Source of the DNA: Fistulifera solaris
Taxonomy: Eukaryota > Bacillariophyta > Bacillariophyceae > Naviculales > Stauroneidaceae
Assembly (NCBI GenBank): GCA_030295235.1
Contig: AP026131.1
Location: forward strand, 1,240,001 to 1,304,000
Length of the DNA: 64,000 bases
Direction: 5' to 3'
The notes beneath the pieces are model-generated. The model was not told the origin of the DNA. It worked only from the letters and a program-made list of their open reading frames with translations, and searched no databases. Positions 33,933-44,178 of this stretch are shown piece by piece. The position numbers and the translations under genes were made by a program. The first letter of the stretch is position 1. Every line of letters starts with the position of its first letter.

Positions 33933-35416
33933 ATGAAAACCTTACTTTTCTGGGTCTTTTCTTTGGCTACTGGTGTGTATGGCTTCCGTTGCACCCCCAC
34001 CGAAACTCGTCCGAAGTGTCGTCTGTCGCTGTTTCGAAAGGAGGAGGCGATGACGGATCGGCGCAAGCTCCTTCAATCTACAGCGGCGGGTCTCCTTGCG
34101 GCCACGACGTATCCTGCTTCTTCCCATGCCGCGACTACCGACTTTTTGGTGCCCACACCGAAATTCGATCCAGACATGAATTGGCCTCTCGGAAAAGTGG
34201 CCTTTTCGTTGTTGCCCTTGCAGGGTGGTGCGCAACGCGCGACGGTCGAAACTTGCATCGTGCCCGGACAAATCTGGACGTACGATCAAATTCAAGGCAT
34301 TGTCAATGTCAATGTCCCGGTCCGACAAACGGTGATTGCTCTGCAAGGGGGTGGTTTGTGGGTGCACAATCCGGTCGCCCCGACACCGCAATTGCGGCAC
34401 ATGATGGAACAGTTAATTCAACAATACGGTCCCATTAAACACATTGTATTGGGTTCGGTGGCCGTCGAACACAAGGCGACGTTTGGAGCCTTCGCGTCGT
34501 ATTATCCGGGCGCGACGGTTTGGTTGCAACCGGGGCAATGGAGTTTCCCCGTCTCCTTGCCGATTAAATTTTTGGGAGTCCGACAACGGGGTCAACGATT
34601 GCGAGAACTACCTGTGGCCGGTCGTGGGTGACTTCGACCGCGTATGCGGCCCAAGCACAACGGAATCCGGTCCCCGAATGGAGTAGCGAAATTGAAATGG
34701 AAACATTGGGTCCATTGACCTTTCGATCGGTGGGAGCCTTTTCCGAAACGGTCTTTTATCACAAAGCCACGAAAACGTTGTTGGTGACCGATTTGGTTGG
34801 TCGTGTGTCGGATGAACCACCGGCGATTTTGCAACAGGATCCACGGGCTCTGTTGTATCATGCACGAAACAAAGCGACCGACGCGGTCGAAGATACCGCG
34901 GCGCGTCGCAAAGGATGGCGACGCATGGCATTGTTTGGACTCGTCTTTTTTCCCTCCCAAATTACCGTCTCCAGTGTGTCACAGGCATTCGCGGAAGCGA
35001 AACAAGTTCCGGCATCATTGCGCAATTTGGGAAGTGGTGCGGTTCCGTTCCAACTCTATCCATGGTCCTGGCCGGAGAATGACGTCGATCTCCAAAACTT
35101 CAATGCGTTCAAAAACAAATTGTTCTGTCCGCCCATTTTGACACAACTGATTCTGAACCGCGAAGTCGATCGAACCTTGACTTTTGTGGACCGAGTCGCG
35201 ACACGTTTTTCGGGCATGAAACGCATCATTCCGGGACATTTGGACAACAATATACCCGCCACCGCGAACGATTTTTCCAAAGCTTTTGGATCGCTGCGAA
35301 AATGCGACGCGCCACCCGGTCCTCTCAAGAATGATTTGAATTTGCTGCAATCCGTGAGCAAGGAGTTCACCAAACTTGGAATAGTGGCACCGGATGGGGT
35401 TTGTCGGGACGTATGA
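33933..35416 (+). CDS. DUF4336 protein, plastid-targeted with a twin-Arg second signal
   Basis: About 490 aa. Residues 1-18 (MKTLLFWVFSLATGVYGF) are a signal peptide with an ASAF-like GYGF end. After it, at about residues 43-68, DRRKLLQSTAAGLLAATTYPASSHAA looks like a twin-arginine/lumen signal with an AxA-type cleavage site. This would place the mature protein in the thylakoid lumen. The rest matches the DUF4336 family of algae and cyanobacteria, with blocks such as PTPQLRHMMEQLIQQYGPIKHIVLGSVAVEHKA, SETVFYHKATKTLLVTDLV and RIIPGHLDNNIPA. These resemble a beta-lactamase-like fold; the function is unestablished. One single-base shift occurs near 34610-34625. Confidence 0.8.
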
Positions 35417-36247
35417 TGGATAGAACATGGAATCGTCGGATTCATTTGCTTGTCCTCCTCTCGGCTACATGAGGAGTCGTCTTTCGATCTGCTGGATGAT
35501 CGGTGGAGCTCACCGCAATGATTCCGATGCAACCTTCGATTCCTTATCACAACACAGCTATTTCACGCTGATAAGCACCAATTCAACACAAATGACCTTG
35601 ATGAATATTTCGCGAAGCAGGATATCTGGATGAATGTGCAGCTTGATAAGCGTGGTTTTTTTTTCTCAAGCAGCGAGGAGCGTTTCGGAACATGGCTGCT
35701 ATCGGCAGCGTTATTATGCTCGGTACCTTGCAATCATGGAAGCGTCGATGATCTTCAGATGGTTCATAAGCTTTAAAGTGAAACAGGAAGTATCTCCTCC
35801 CTTATTGCCATTTGGGATGATCGGAAACGGTTATATTGTTACGGTTTCGGATTTCTAGTCATTTACGAAGATTATGAAGCGATTCATTCATGTATTGCGG
35901 TTTTCCAAAATCGTTTGTTGACAAATATTGCGGTGCGCTTTTCTTGTCGAACTGTAGTAATATACGGAGTAATATAAAATAAAATACCTGAACCGTAGCA
36001 ACGACTCACGACGATTCATGACTACTCGATTAATGGTAAAGTTTACTCCGAATTAAGGTTCCATGCAAACACGACCCAAAGGAAGCGTGACTGACTCCTG
36101 CTATTTGATCCAACTTGAAGTTTGGCATGTACCGTTGCTGAATGTAGAGTGTGAATGTTATTGTTACTGTTTACTTCGTAACGTCTCTCACAAGGCCTGG
36201 AACTCACTATTCATTACTCCAAATTGTTGTTATTATATAGAAACAAA
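35417..36247. other. Intergenic region upstream of UROD
   Basis: About 830 bp with no supported gene. TACGGAGTA is at 35963-35971 and TTTACTCCGAATTA near 36042, both in the presumed UROD promoter region. Confidence 0.4.
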
Positions 36248-37477
36248 ATGAGACTTTCGTTGAGCCTTCTCTGCTGGGCCACCGCCGCCAGCACTACACA
36301 CGCCTGGATGTCGTCGTCGTCTTCCGTAACTTCGACGACCCGTCTCTTCGGCAGCGCCGCCACGGAAGAACCGGCGACGGTCCGCGGCAAAGTCGTGGAG
36401 CACGAGCACTGCCGCGCCCTGGGCGATCGTGATATTTTGGTCCGAGCCGCCCGGGGCGAACTCGTTGAACGAACACCAGTATGGATGATGCGACAAGCGG
36501 GTCGGTACATGGCAGCCTTTCGCGAATATTCTGACAAGATTCCCTTTCGAGAACGCAGTGAAACACCCGATTATGCCGTCGAATTGTCGTTACAGTGTCA
36601 TCGTGCGTACGGGATGGATGGTATTATCATGTTTAGTGATATTTTGACCCCATTGCCGACTATGGGAATCTCGTTTGATGTTGTCAAAGGCACCGGCCCC
36701 GTCATTACTACCAAAATTCGGACCGAAGACGATGTTCGTCAACTTCCTTCGTACACGTTTGACGAAAAACTTCCCTTCATTCGAGAAATTCTCCAGCGTT
36801 TGTCGGTCGAAGCCGAACAAGCCAATACGTCACTGATTGGCTTTGTTGGGGCACCCTTTACGTTAGCGGCGTATACGGTGGAAGGAAAATCGTCCAAGGA
36901 CTGTTTGACCACTAAAAAGTTACTCATGGCCGATGCGGCCGACGAAAACAAATGCATGAGTCTGTTTTTGGACAAATTGGCCAATAAGATTGGTGACTAC
37001 GCGTGTCACCAAATTGAGTGCGGTGCCCAAGTCATTCAAGTCTTTGAATCGTGGGCTCACCAATTGTCGCCACAATTGTTTGCGCAGTATGCCAAACCAG
37101 CGGCCCAACAAGCCATTCGGATCATCAAGGAGCGTCATCCGGACGTTCCCGTCATTTATTTTGCCAACGGTGGTTCATCGTATTTGGAATTGCAGCGCGA
37201 TATGGGGGCCGATATGATTGCCGTCGATTGGGCCGTGGATATGGCGACGGCGCGACACATTCTGGGTCCGGACGTTCCGATTTCGGGCAATTTGGATCCT
37301 TCCATTTTGTTTGGTACGAAAGAACAGATTGAACAAGCGGCCCGCGATTGTATTGACAAAGCGGGAGGACGAGGAAAGCATTTGTTGAATTTAGGTCATG
37401 GCGTCATGCAGGGAACTCCCGAAGAAGCGGTCAAATGGCTCGTAGATGAAGTCAAACGATACAAGGGTAAAGAATAA
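36248..37477 (+). CDS. hemE: Uroporphyrinogen III decarboxylase, plastid-targeted
   Basis: Removes the four acetate carboxyls of uroporphyrinogen III to give coproporphyrinogen III in heme and chlorophyll synthesis. 409 aa, complete and intronless. The ATG at 36248 is preferred to one 24 bases upstream because it opens the signal peptide MRLSLSLLCWATAASTTHAW|M, followed by a Ser/Thr-rich transit segment, as in diatom plastid precursors. Family signatures: RTPVWMMRQAGRYM (residues 75-88), FSDILTPLPTMG, GFVGAPFTLAAYTVEG, the conserved VIQVFESWA and ISGNLDPSILFG, and the C-terminal HLLNLGHGVMQGTPEE. The substrate-binding Arg and Asp of RQAGRYM and FSDIL are present. Confidence 0.96.
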   Translation: MRLSLSLLCWATAASTTHAWMSSSSSVTSTTRLFGSAATEEPATVRGKVVEHEHCRALGDRDILVRAARGELVERTPVWMMRQAGRYMAAFREYSDKIPFRERSETPDYAVELSLQCHRAYGMDGIIMFSDILTPLPTMGISFDVVKGTGPVITTKIRTEDDVRQLPSYTFDEKLPFIREILQRLSVEAEQANTSLIGFVGAPFTLAAYTVEGKSSKDCLTTKKLLMADAADENKCMSLFLDKLANKIGDYACHQIECGAQVIQVFESWAHQLSPQLFAQYAKPAAQQAIRIIKERHPDVPVIYFANGGSSYLELQRDMGADMIAVDWAVDMATARHILGPDVPISGNLDPSILFGTKEQIEQAARDCIDKAGGRGKHLLNLGHGVMQGTPEEAVKWLVDEVKRYKGKE

Positions 37478-37831
37478 TACTTTCTTATGGCTTTGTTCTA
37501 CGTTTGTCTATCGGTGATGGCATTTGTGTCATTCTGTCCTTATGTAAGACGTTTGGCCTGGTCGGACAGGCATGAGGCATAATCAAATGCAAACAGCAAA
37601 AGTATTGGTAGACCTAGTTGGATAGCAGTACTCGAAAGTCGTCGCTGCGATCGACGTACAGGACAGTCGTCCCAATTTGAGACACGAGGGTGAGAAGATC
37701 AAGAATTCTTTTTGCGTGCAACACGCTCGAAATCGAAACTGATGTCATTGTTGCCACATAGTCAAGACAAAAATAATTCATTATAGTACTTAAAAGCAAA
37801 AAAATAGGGAACGGCGGTGTCGTTCATCGAG
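37478..37831. other. Intergenic region between UROD and thioredoxin-like genes
   Basis: About 350 bp between converging genes. Nothing seen. Confidence 0.35.
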
Positions 37832-38604
37832 TTATGCAAAGGAAGCCGTGTCGGAAAGTCGCTTATTTTCGAGGTATTGCCCCATCAATGCACTCCCTGT
37901 GTTGAGTGTTTTTTCTAAATCGTTCTCTCGAATATTTTGTCGCTTGGATTGTTTTTGTAAATAATATTGAATCGCATCCTTGTGTTGCTCAAATTTCTTG
38001 GCTCCTCCCGTAATTTCTTTCTTCAAAACACCATTGATATAGAAGCGTGTCGTGGGTAACTTCTCAATGCCTTGGGCTTGACACAACGCTTCGTTGGCAC
38101 CCCATTCCACGGACGCAAAACGAATGTCGCCTGGGTGCAAGATTTCGCCGGTCACGGTGTTGACGACATCAGCGTGCTCGGATTTGATCTTGTCGAGACG
38201 GAGATTGAACCGGGCACACGCCTTGCACCTATTATACCGACAAGTCAGAACCAGAAGTGAATGACTCAATTCAGTAGCGCAATCAGTACTTACCAGGATG
38301 CATGATACTTGACAATGGTCAATCGATCATCCTCGGATTGAAGGAATTCCTCTAATTCTAGAGCAGATGTGATTACGCTTTCGTGCGGTGCTGTTTTGAC
38401 GGGGGGACGTATTGTTGTGGGCGGTGTCGATTGCATGGGTGGTGAGTACCATTCATTTGCTTCGTCTTCGGTATCAAATAAAGGAGTCTTTGGATGTGTT
38501 CGAGCGACACCAAATACGGCACGAGGCGATGTGGCCACGAAGGCCGTCGTGGGTGTCACGCCGATTGACACCATGAGAAGCAGTGTGGTTCTTGTCAAAT
38601 ACAT
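37832..38604 (-). CDS. Plastid thioredoxin-like protein with WCKAC active site (two exons)
   Basis: About 235 aa. Exon 1 38294-38604 and exon 2 37832-38228 join in phase (donor GTAAGT, acceptor TATAATAG) exactly inside the active-site Trp codon. The join gives YHASWCKACARF, a redox Cys pair in the thioredoxin context. A signal peptide MYLTRTTLLLMVSIGVTPTTAF|V with an ASAF-type end and a Pro/Thr-rich linker indicate plastid import. The thioredoxin core continues with DIRFASVEWGANEALCQAQGIEKLPTTRFYINGVLKKEITGGAKKF, including the cis-Pro in KLPT. The C-terminal tail is helical, to QYLENKRL. It resembles atypical thioredoxins of the ACHT type, but the subgroup cannot be fixed. Start 38604 was chosen over upstream Met codons for the signal peptide. 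Confidence 0.88.
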
Positions 38605-39468
38605 ATTATTCGAATGTTGTCGCTTGATGGCGGAGATATAGTCGAGCTTGAGTCGATTATTTGTGCTAATGAATGAAATGAAATCGAAGAGAATAATCAA
38701 CAATCAGGATTAGAAAAAAAAAATGAAAAAGGTTCTGTTTTTGTCATCGAATTCGGTCAGAGCAAGGTTTTGTGAGAATTTTTGGAAATGATATGGGGAA
38801 GGAGAAAAGGGCAGAAGAAGATCATCGAACAATTCAGTTTCCGTTGACAATGACTTCATTACTCTTTAATCCATATCTGAATCTGCGGAAACATCCCATT
38901 TGGTTTCTGTCTGATGTAGACTGTAAACCGCCACGTGTTGCCTTGATGTCAACTACACTATATACAACAGTCGATTGACTTTCCTGTTGATTGTACTCTC
39001 CAGTCGTGTCACACTTACGGAATCTTCGCACTAGGAATTCTTTTTTTCCTCTTTTTTCTCAACCAAAATTCCTACGTCAGCGCCATTCCGTTCCGATGCT
39101 ACTTCATGGAGCTATAGAGATACTGACGTGGCATGCAAGGGAGGTACTTTACCAAAAACGTTCAACATCGCCGATCTTCCTTCCGTTTCCCTCGGATTCC
39201 ATTGGTGTCGTACAGTACCATTCCTACCTGGTCATGACGTCATTCATCGGAACGGAATAGCCGTTGCGACTGACCGTTTTTAAGTCGTGTGTCGTGTATG
39301 GAAGAGACCCGCGAGCGGAGTTTTTTTTTTGGCGCTGATGCGAAAAAAGAACACGGACGATGTTTTGCCGTGTGTATCGTGAAGACCATGGCTCGCGACC
39401 GCAGTGACATGATTCAATTCATTCGAACGTAAAATTCGACAGATATCTTTTATTTTGAATTATAGAAA
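38605..39468. promoter_or_regulatory. Divergent intergenic region with a cluster of TGACGT elements
   Basis: About 860 bp between two divergent genes. TGACGT occurs three times within 170 bp: 39074-39079 (as ACGTCA), 39124-39129 and in the palindrome TGACGTCA at 39235-39242. TGACGT is the core of CO2/cAMP-responsive elements described in diatom promoters and of bZIP sites in general. The gene at 39469 is the nearer candidate target. Confidence 0.45.
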
Positions 39469-40857
39469 ATGATGTTCTCTGGATTTTCCGCGGAGAAAGA
39501 GGAGGAGAAGTCGACGATGGCACCGGGGCCAGGCTTGGATACGGTGGCGGATCTGGAACGCAAACTCGCCTTATTGCGAGCTGCGGAGACGACGACGACG
39601 ACGACGACGACGAACTCTATCAACTCTTCGTCTGCGGCTCCCGCCTTTGCTTTACCAGCAGCTGAAATGAAAAAACCTAGTGGGGAAAGTAAGGACGGAA
39701 AAAGCGCCTTGTTAGTAAGTTGAAAACGAGTTTTTTTTTGAATTGGATGCAGGCTTCTTCGAGACGACTTGGAGGTCGTGTAGGAATGTAACAGTGCTTA
39801 ATGCAATGTTCCTTCACTCACGCACTATTTACAGGCACGAATTATGGCCGCACAAGAACGTGCCAAGCAGGCACAACAACCTCCCGATTTGCTTTCGGAT
39901 ACTCCGCCGGCCTTTGATCCTTCCGCCCTTCCTCCTCTGGATCAGCCTCCTGTTTTTGACGATGCCTTGTTGCCGGCGCCCGTACAGCAGGCACCTCCCG
40001 TGTTTTCCTGGGATCCTCATGCTCCCGAGCCTCTGGCGCCTCCGCCCGCTTCCGCTCCGGATCTCAATGACTTACTGGCGTTTGAAGCGCCTCTGCCGAG
40101 CCACGATTATCAAAGTAACAATAATAATAGTTCATCGAACACGGAAAGCAACGAAGATGTGATTGCGGCCATCTTGGCAATGGAAGGCATGTCGGAAGCC
40201 GATAAACAAGCTCTCATTGATGAGCAGATCAAAATCATGGCCTCGATCGAAAAGACACGGACCAACACTCGAGCCTCGGCGGCACACAGTGCCGCGGATG
40301 CCTTCGAAAGTCGTTCGTTTTCCAACAATGTACAGTCGGTCAACAATCCCAGTCGGCGCATGCATATGACAACTTTCAGTAATGCCAGTACGGCCGAAGA
40401 AGCCGCTCAACTCAAGGCGGATATGGAATTGGCGGAAGCTTTGCAAAAGGAAGAATACGAACAGGCGGAACGACAGCAGCAGTCGCGTCCCCGCGCGCGA
40501 CCCACCGCGGCACCCGCGCCAGCTCCACAGGAATCACAATCGTGGCTCGAATGGTTGGGTGTGACCAGTTCTGCGACTCCTACTGCTACCCGAAATGATG
40601 CTCCGCCGCCGTATGCGGCTCCGGGTCAAGGCGCACTTGCGAATAGTCGTGGAAGTTATGATGAGGATGAAGCGTTGTTGCGAGATCGGCCACGGGCTCG
40701 CGTGGCGCAGTCGCAGCCCCTGTTTGCTTGCGTCACCGACTCGGTGTCGACCGCGTTGACCTATGCGGTATCGCCGCCGCCGGAAGGTGTGGATTCCACC
40801 AGCTTACTGGCCATGCCCCAGGTCGGACGAAACAATGAATACGAGCGTCAGGAGTAA
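39469..40857 (+). CDS. Pro/Ala-rich protein of unknown function with UIM-like helix (two exons)
   Basis: Family not recognised. Exons 39469-39714 and 39835-40857 (donor GTAAGT, acceptor TTTACAG) give 422 aa. The N-terminus has a coiled-coil-like VADLERKLALLRAAE followed by eight Thr residues encoded by a perfect ACG repeat near 39586-39613. The middle is proline/alanine-rich (PPAFDPSALPPLDQPPVF; PHAPEPLAPPPASAPDL). IAAILAMEGMSEADKQALIDEQIKIM follows, and then AAQLKADMELAEALQKEEYEQAERQQ, which resembles a ubiquitin-interacting motif (acidic-hydrophobic, A..LQ). SWLEWLGV is a conserved-looking short motif before an acidic segment. It may act in trafficking or ubiquitin pathways, but this is inference only. 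Confidence 0.7.
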
Positions 40858-40935
40858 AATGACATCCTACTTTATTACTATAACTATTTGACAATGTAAA
40901 CAATCAATTTTATTTTACTAAAGTATTGCCCATTG

Positions 40936-42561
40936 TTATCCTCTTGCAACCTCTGCAATCATTTCATCAATTCGATCAAATTGATCCAAAGGACAATCGA
41001 TTTGCACGCCTTCCCCGGTCTTGGCATCTTTCACACGCAGGTCTTTGATTCTTACTTTGTTCTGTTCCATTTCGGAGGGGGCCACAAACACCATCCGCTG
41101 AGCACCTTTCTGATCGGCATATTTGAAGCTATTCGCGACCTTTTTCTTCGGTGTGGGCATCAAGTCTACCTTGGCTCCTAGTTGCGTTCTCAGCTGAGCC
41201 GCAATTTTCGCGGCCGCCCCGTACCATTCATTGTCCCACGCACAAACAACGTAATCCACTTGATTCTCTTGGAGGAAACTGGGAATTAATTGACATTCTT
41301 GCAGCAACTCCATGATGACACAGTCACCGAATCCAAAGCCGACACAGGAGAGTTGCGAACACGCGGGGCCGCCGTAGAGCTCGAGCAAGCGGTCATAGCG
41401 ACCACCTCCCATAATGGCACGCAATTCACCCCTACGATCAAAGGCTTCCCATACAATACCCGTATAATAAGCGAGTCCGCGAACGACACTGGCATCAAAT
41501 ACTAAATATTCGGCAATGCCGTAGTCATTGGCGAGTGCAAACAGCCGCTGGATGTCTTGCAGGCCCGGAGTGTCGGCCCCGACATAATTTGCCAGAGCCT
41601 CCAAGGATTCCATTTGCAACGCTTGAAGAATTTCCCGACATGATGCTTCGGGAATACCTTTTTCCATAAGCAATGCCGTAACCGCATCGTCACCAATTTT
41701 ATCCAATTTATCAATAATGACACACGTCACCGCAAACAAGTCTTCCTTACTCGAGTCTTCCGATTTCGTAATCCCGTGTTTTGCCAAGATACTTTCCAAA
41801 ACCGCCCGACTGTTGATTTTGATACCCACCAAGTCCGGTCCCACTTGAACACTTTGAAAGAAATGGCACGCCGCGGCCAGTAATTCCAATTCGGCATGCA
41901 CATGCGCGACGCCGACAATATCCATATTCCACTGATAATGCTCTCGTTTGCGTCCGCGTTGCGTCGTTTCGAACCGCCAACACTGCGGAATACTGTACCA
42001 CTTCAGCGGCAAGGCTTCCCGACACTCGCCCGTACTCAAATTGGTGCGTTGCAATACCAAGCGCGCCAACGAAGGTGTCATTTCGGGTCGCAAGGTGACC
42101 CGATGCTCTTCCGGATCCTGGAACGCGTACATTTGCGAAACGATTTCTTCCCCGGCTTTGCGTTCGTACAGTGCCGTTTGTTCCAGTACGGGAGCATCGT
42201 ATTCGAGGAACCCAAAGGCGGCGGCGGAATCGCGAAATTTCTGAAACAACCACGTCCGCAACCGCATTTCCGGAGGGTAAAAGTCACGGGTACCGGACGG
42301 AGGCTCCAAGACAATACCGGAGGACGCGGTCGCGGTTTCCGGTTCCCCTTCTTCCACCAACCGATCGAGTTCTTTTTCGATCTTTTTCATCGTCCAAACC
42401 TCCGGATCGTTGATCTGAGCGTGCCATTCCTGCAGCAATGCGGTACTTTTTGCCTTGCGGACTTTGGCGGCTTGCAATTCTTCGTCCGTGGTCGGTTTGC
42501 CTTTCAATTTCGGACCCAACAACGCCCATTCTTTCACTTGTTCGGGAGTAAATGGACTCAT
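40936..42561 (-). CDS. Histidyl-tRNA synthetase (class II)
   Basis: 541 aa, charges tRNA-His. Motif 1 region PSGTRDFYPPEMRLRTWLFQKF; the RPEMTPSLARLVLQ motif; motif 2 loop WYSIPQCWRFETTQRGRKREHYQWNMDIVG; the histidine-specific HisA/HisB elements GLAYYTGIVWEAF and GGGRYDRLLELYGG; motif 3 CVGFGFGDCVIMEL. A C-terminal anticodon-binding domain follows (DYVVCAWDNEWYGAAAKIAAQLR, ... VANSFKYADQKGAQRMVFV). An N-terminal helical extension of about 80 aa is present without a targeting signal, so the cytosolic enzyme is most likely, though an alternative start could add organelle targeting. Open frame, no intron. Divergent from the ankyrin gene. Confidence 0.96.
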   Translation of the reverse strand: MSPFTPEQVKEWALLGPKLKGKPTTDEELQAAKVRKAKSTALLQEWHAQINDPEVWTMKKIEKELDRLVEEGEPETATASSGIVLEPPSGTRDFYPPEMRLRTWLFQKFRDSAAAFGFLEYDAPVLEQTALYERKAGEEIVSQMYAFQDPEEHRVTLRPEMTPSLARLVLQRTNLSTGECREALPLKWYSIPQCWRFETTQRGRKREHYQWNMDIVGVAHVHAELELLAAACHFFQSVQVGPDLVGIKINSRAVLESILAKHGITKSEDSSKEDLFAVTCVIIDKLDKIGDDAVTALLMEKGIPEASCREILQALQMESLEALANYVGADTPGLQDIQRLFALANDYGIAEYLVFDASVVRGLAYYTGIVWEAFDRRGELRAIMGGGRYDRLLELYGGPACSQLSCVGFGFGDCVIMELLQECQLIPSFLQENQVDYVVCAWDNEWYGAAAKIAAQLRTQLGAKVDLMPTPKKKVANSFKYADQKGAQRMVFVAPSEMEQNKVRIKDLRVKDAKTGEGVQIDCPLDQFDRIDEMIAEVARG

Positions 42562-43100
42562 AATAGTGCGATAAAAGAAAGAAGTTAATTATATAGTGAA
42601 TGCTCGAAGTTAACACAGCAAATATAATAATGATGGCGGATGCAGTTTCTCGCAACGCAAAACACTCGCGTGCCGCAGCCACAAAAAAATCACACGCGTC
42701 TGTTTTGGACCGTTTTGTTTCCGTTGTTTCCGTTGTGGATAGCGGTACGATGAGCGGTCCAAAGAATGTCTCACGACCCAACTCACGATTTCCTCACTCA
42801 CGAGTGTATCGTTAACTGCAAACAAAATAATATTTGAAATGCTTCCAGCATGACAATAAATGAACGATTGTATGATGTGATCTCCGGATGTGTTGCTCTC
42901 CTTAAATGCCATTCTACATGACTCGAACACCGGCCGAGATGCGGCGAGCACGAAAGGAAACGGAAATGGACCGAAAAATAAACGGCCCTCCTCTGGAAAC
43001 GGCTCCAGGAGCGCGGTTTCCACGAGTTGAATCCAATCGCTGGATGCCAGGAGGATGAGCTCACAATTTTCATCCGAGCCAGTGTCATTTTGCAATCATC
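42562..43100. promoter_or_regulatory. Divergent promoter region, HisRS / ankyrin protein
   Basis: About 540 bp between divergent genes, with no named sites. Confidence 0.35.
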
Positions 43101-44100
43101 ATGACACCCAACAAGGTCTCTTCTCCGATGGTAAGTGTTTTGTTCACCATGAGAATCGCGCCATTTTATCGAGGATCCCAGCTCACGCTGCGATTCGTTC
43201 CTGCACTTTCAGAAAGTTACCGACCCGGCGACGGCGCTGCTCTTGAAATGCCGCGACAACGACTGGGATGAAGTCTTGCGTATTCTCCAAAAACACCCCT
43301 CGTTGGCGCTCGCGTCGATTGGCATGGACAATGCCGTCAAGACGACGGCGCTGCATCAAACCATCGTGAGCAAGGGCGATGTCGCAAAACGCACCCAGGT
43401 CATTACGACGATTCTCCAACAAACGCCGGCCGCTGCTAGGTCGCGCAACGGATACGGTTCGCTCCCCTTGCACGTGATTGCGCAGCGCAACACCAAATTG
43501 ACGGCGGTGATCAAAGAAGAACTCATGACACTGTTGGTTCATGCGAATCCGGATGCTTTGTTGGAAACCGGTGGACCGGGTGGTCGTACGCCGTTGCATG
43601 TTTGCTTTACGGATTACTTGTCGCCCGAGTTGACGCAATTGATGATAGAAAAGGGCAAGGGAGCCTGCTTCATGACGGACAAGAAAGGTTACCTTCCGGC
43701 GCATATTGCGTGCTCGCGACACTGCTCTCCTCTCAAACTACAAATGCTGTTGGATGTCAATCCGGGGGCATTGCAGCAAACGACAAAGGCGGGATACACG
43801 CTCCTGTCGCTCGCCACTTCGACCGCCACGGCAACGCATCCCAACTATCGTTTGATCGAATACTTGCAGAATGTGTTACAGCAGGCGGGTATTGTGGAGA
43901 CACCCGTTGTGGCGCCCGTTGTACCGGCAAGTCCCCCAATCTTGTCACTCGAGCTTCGGAAACGACGTGCGAAATCATCGAGTCCGGCTCGGAAACGTCA
44001 ACGCCGTGCACCGGAGGACCCGGCGAGTTTGCTGTTGCACTTTTCGCGCACGGCAGTGGACCTTCCGGAACCGGATGTCGTGATTTCGATGGATGTGTAA
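43101..44100 (+). CDS. Ankyrin-repeat protein (two exons)
   Basis: 305 aa. A 10-codon first exon (43101-43130, MTPNKVSSPM) is spliced (GTAAGT...TTTCAG, 82-bp intron) to 43213-44100. Ankyrin-like units follow: DWDEVLRILQKHPSLALAS, TTALHQTIVSKG, NGYGSLPLHVIAQRN, GGRTPLHVCFTDY, KKGYLPAHIACSRHCSPLKLQMLLDVNPGALQQT and AGYTLLSLATS. The P-L-H-x-x cores (LPLHVIA, TPLHVCF, LPAHIAC) are diagnostic. The C-terminus is basic (LRKRRAKSSSPARKRQRR), a likely nuclear localisation signal. Proteins of this shape are numerous in diatoms; no partner can be inferred. Confidence 0.85.
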
Positions 44101-44178
44101 AAATGTTAAGTTGATGGATTCTATGTTATGATGTTATAATTCATTCAGTAATCTCTGCTGAACGTTCTAATTTTTCAT

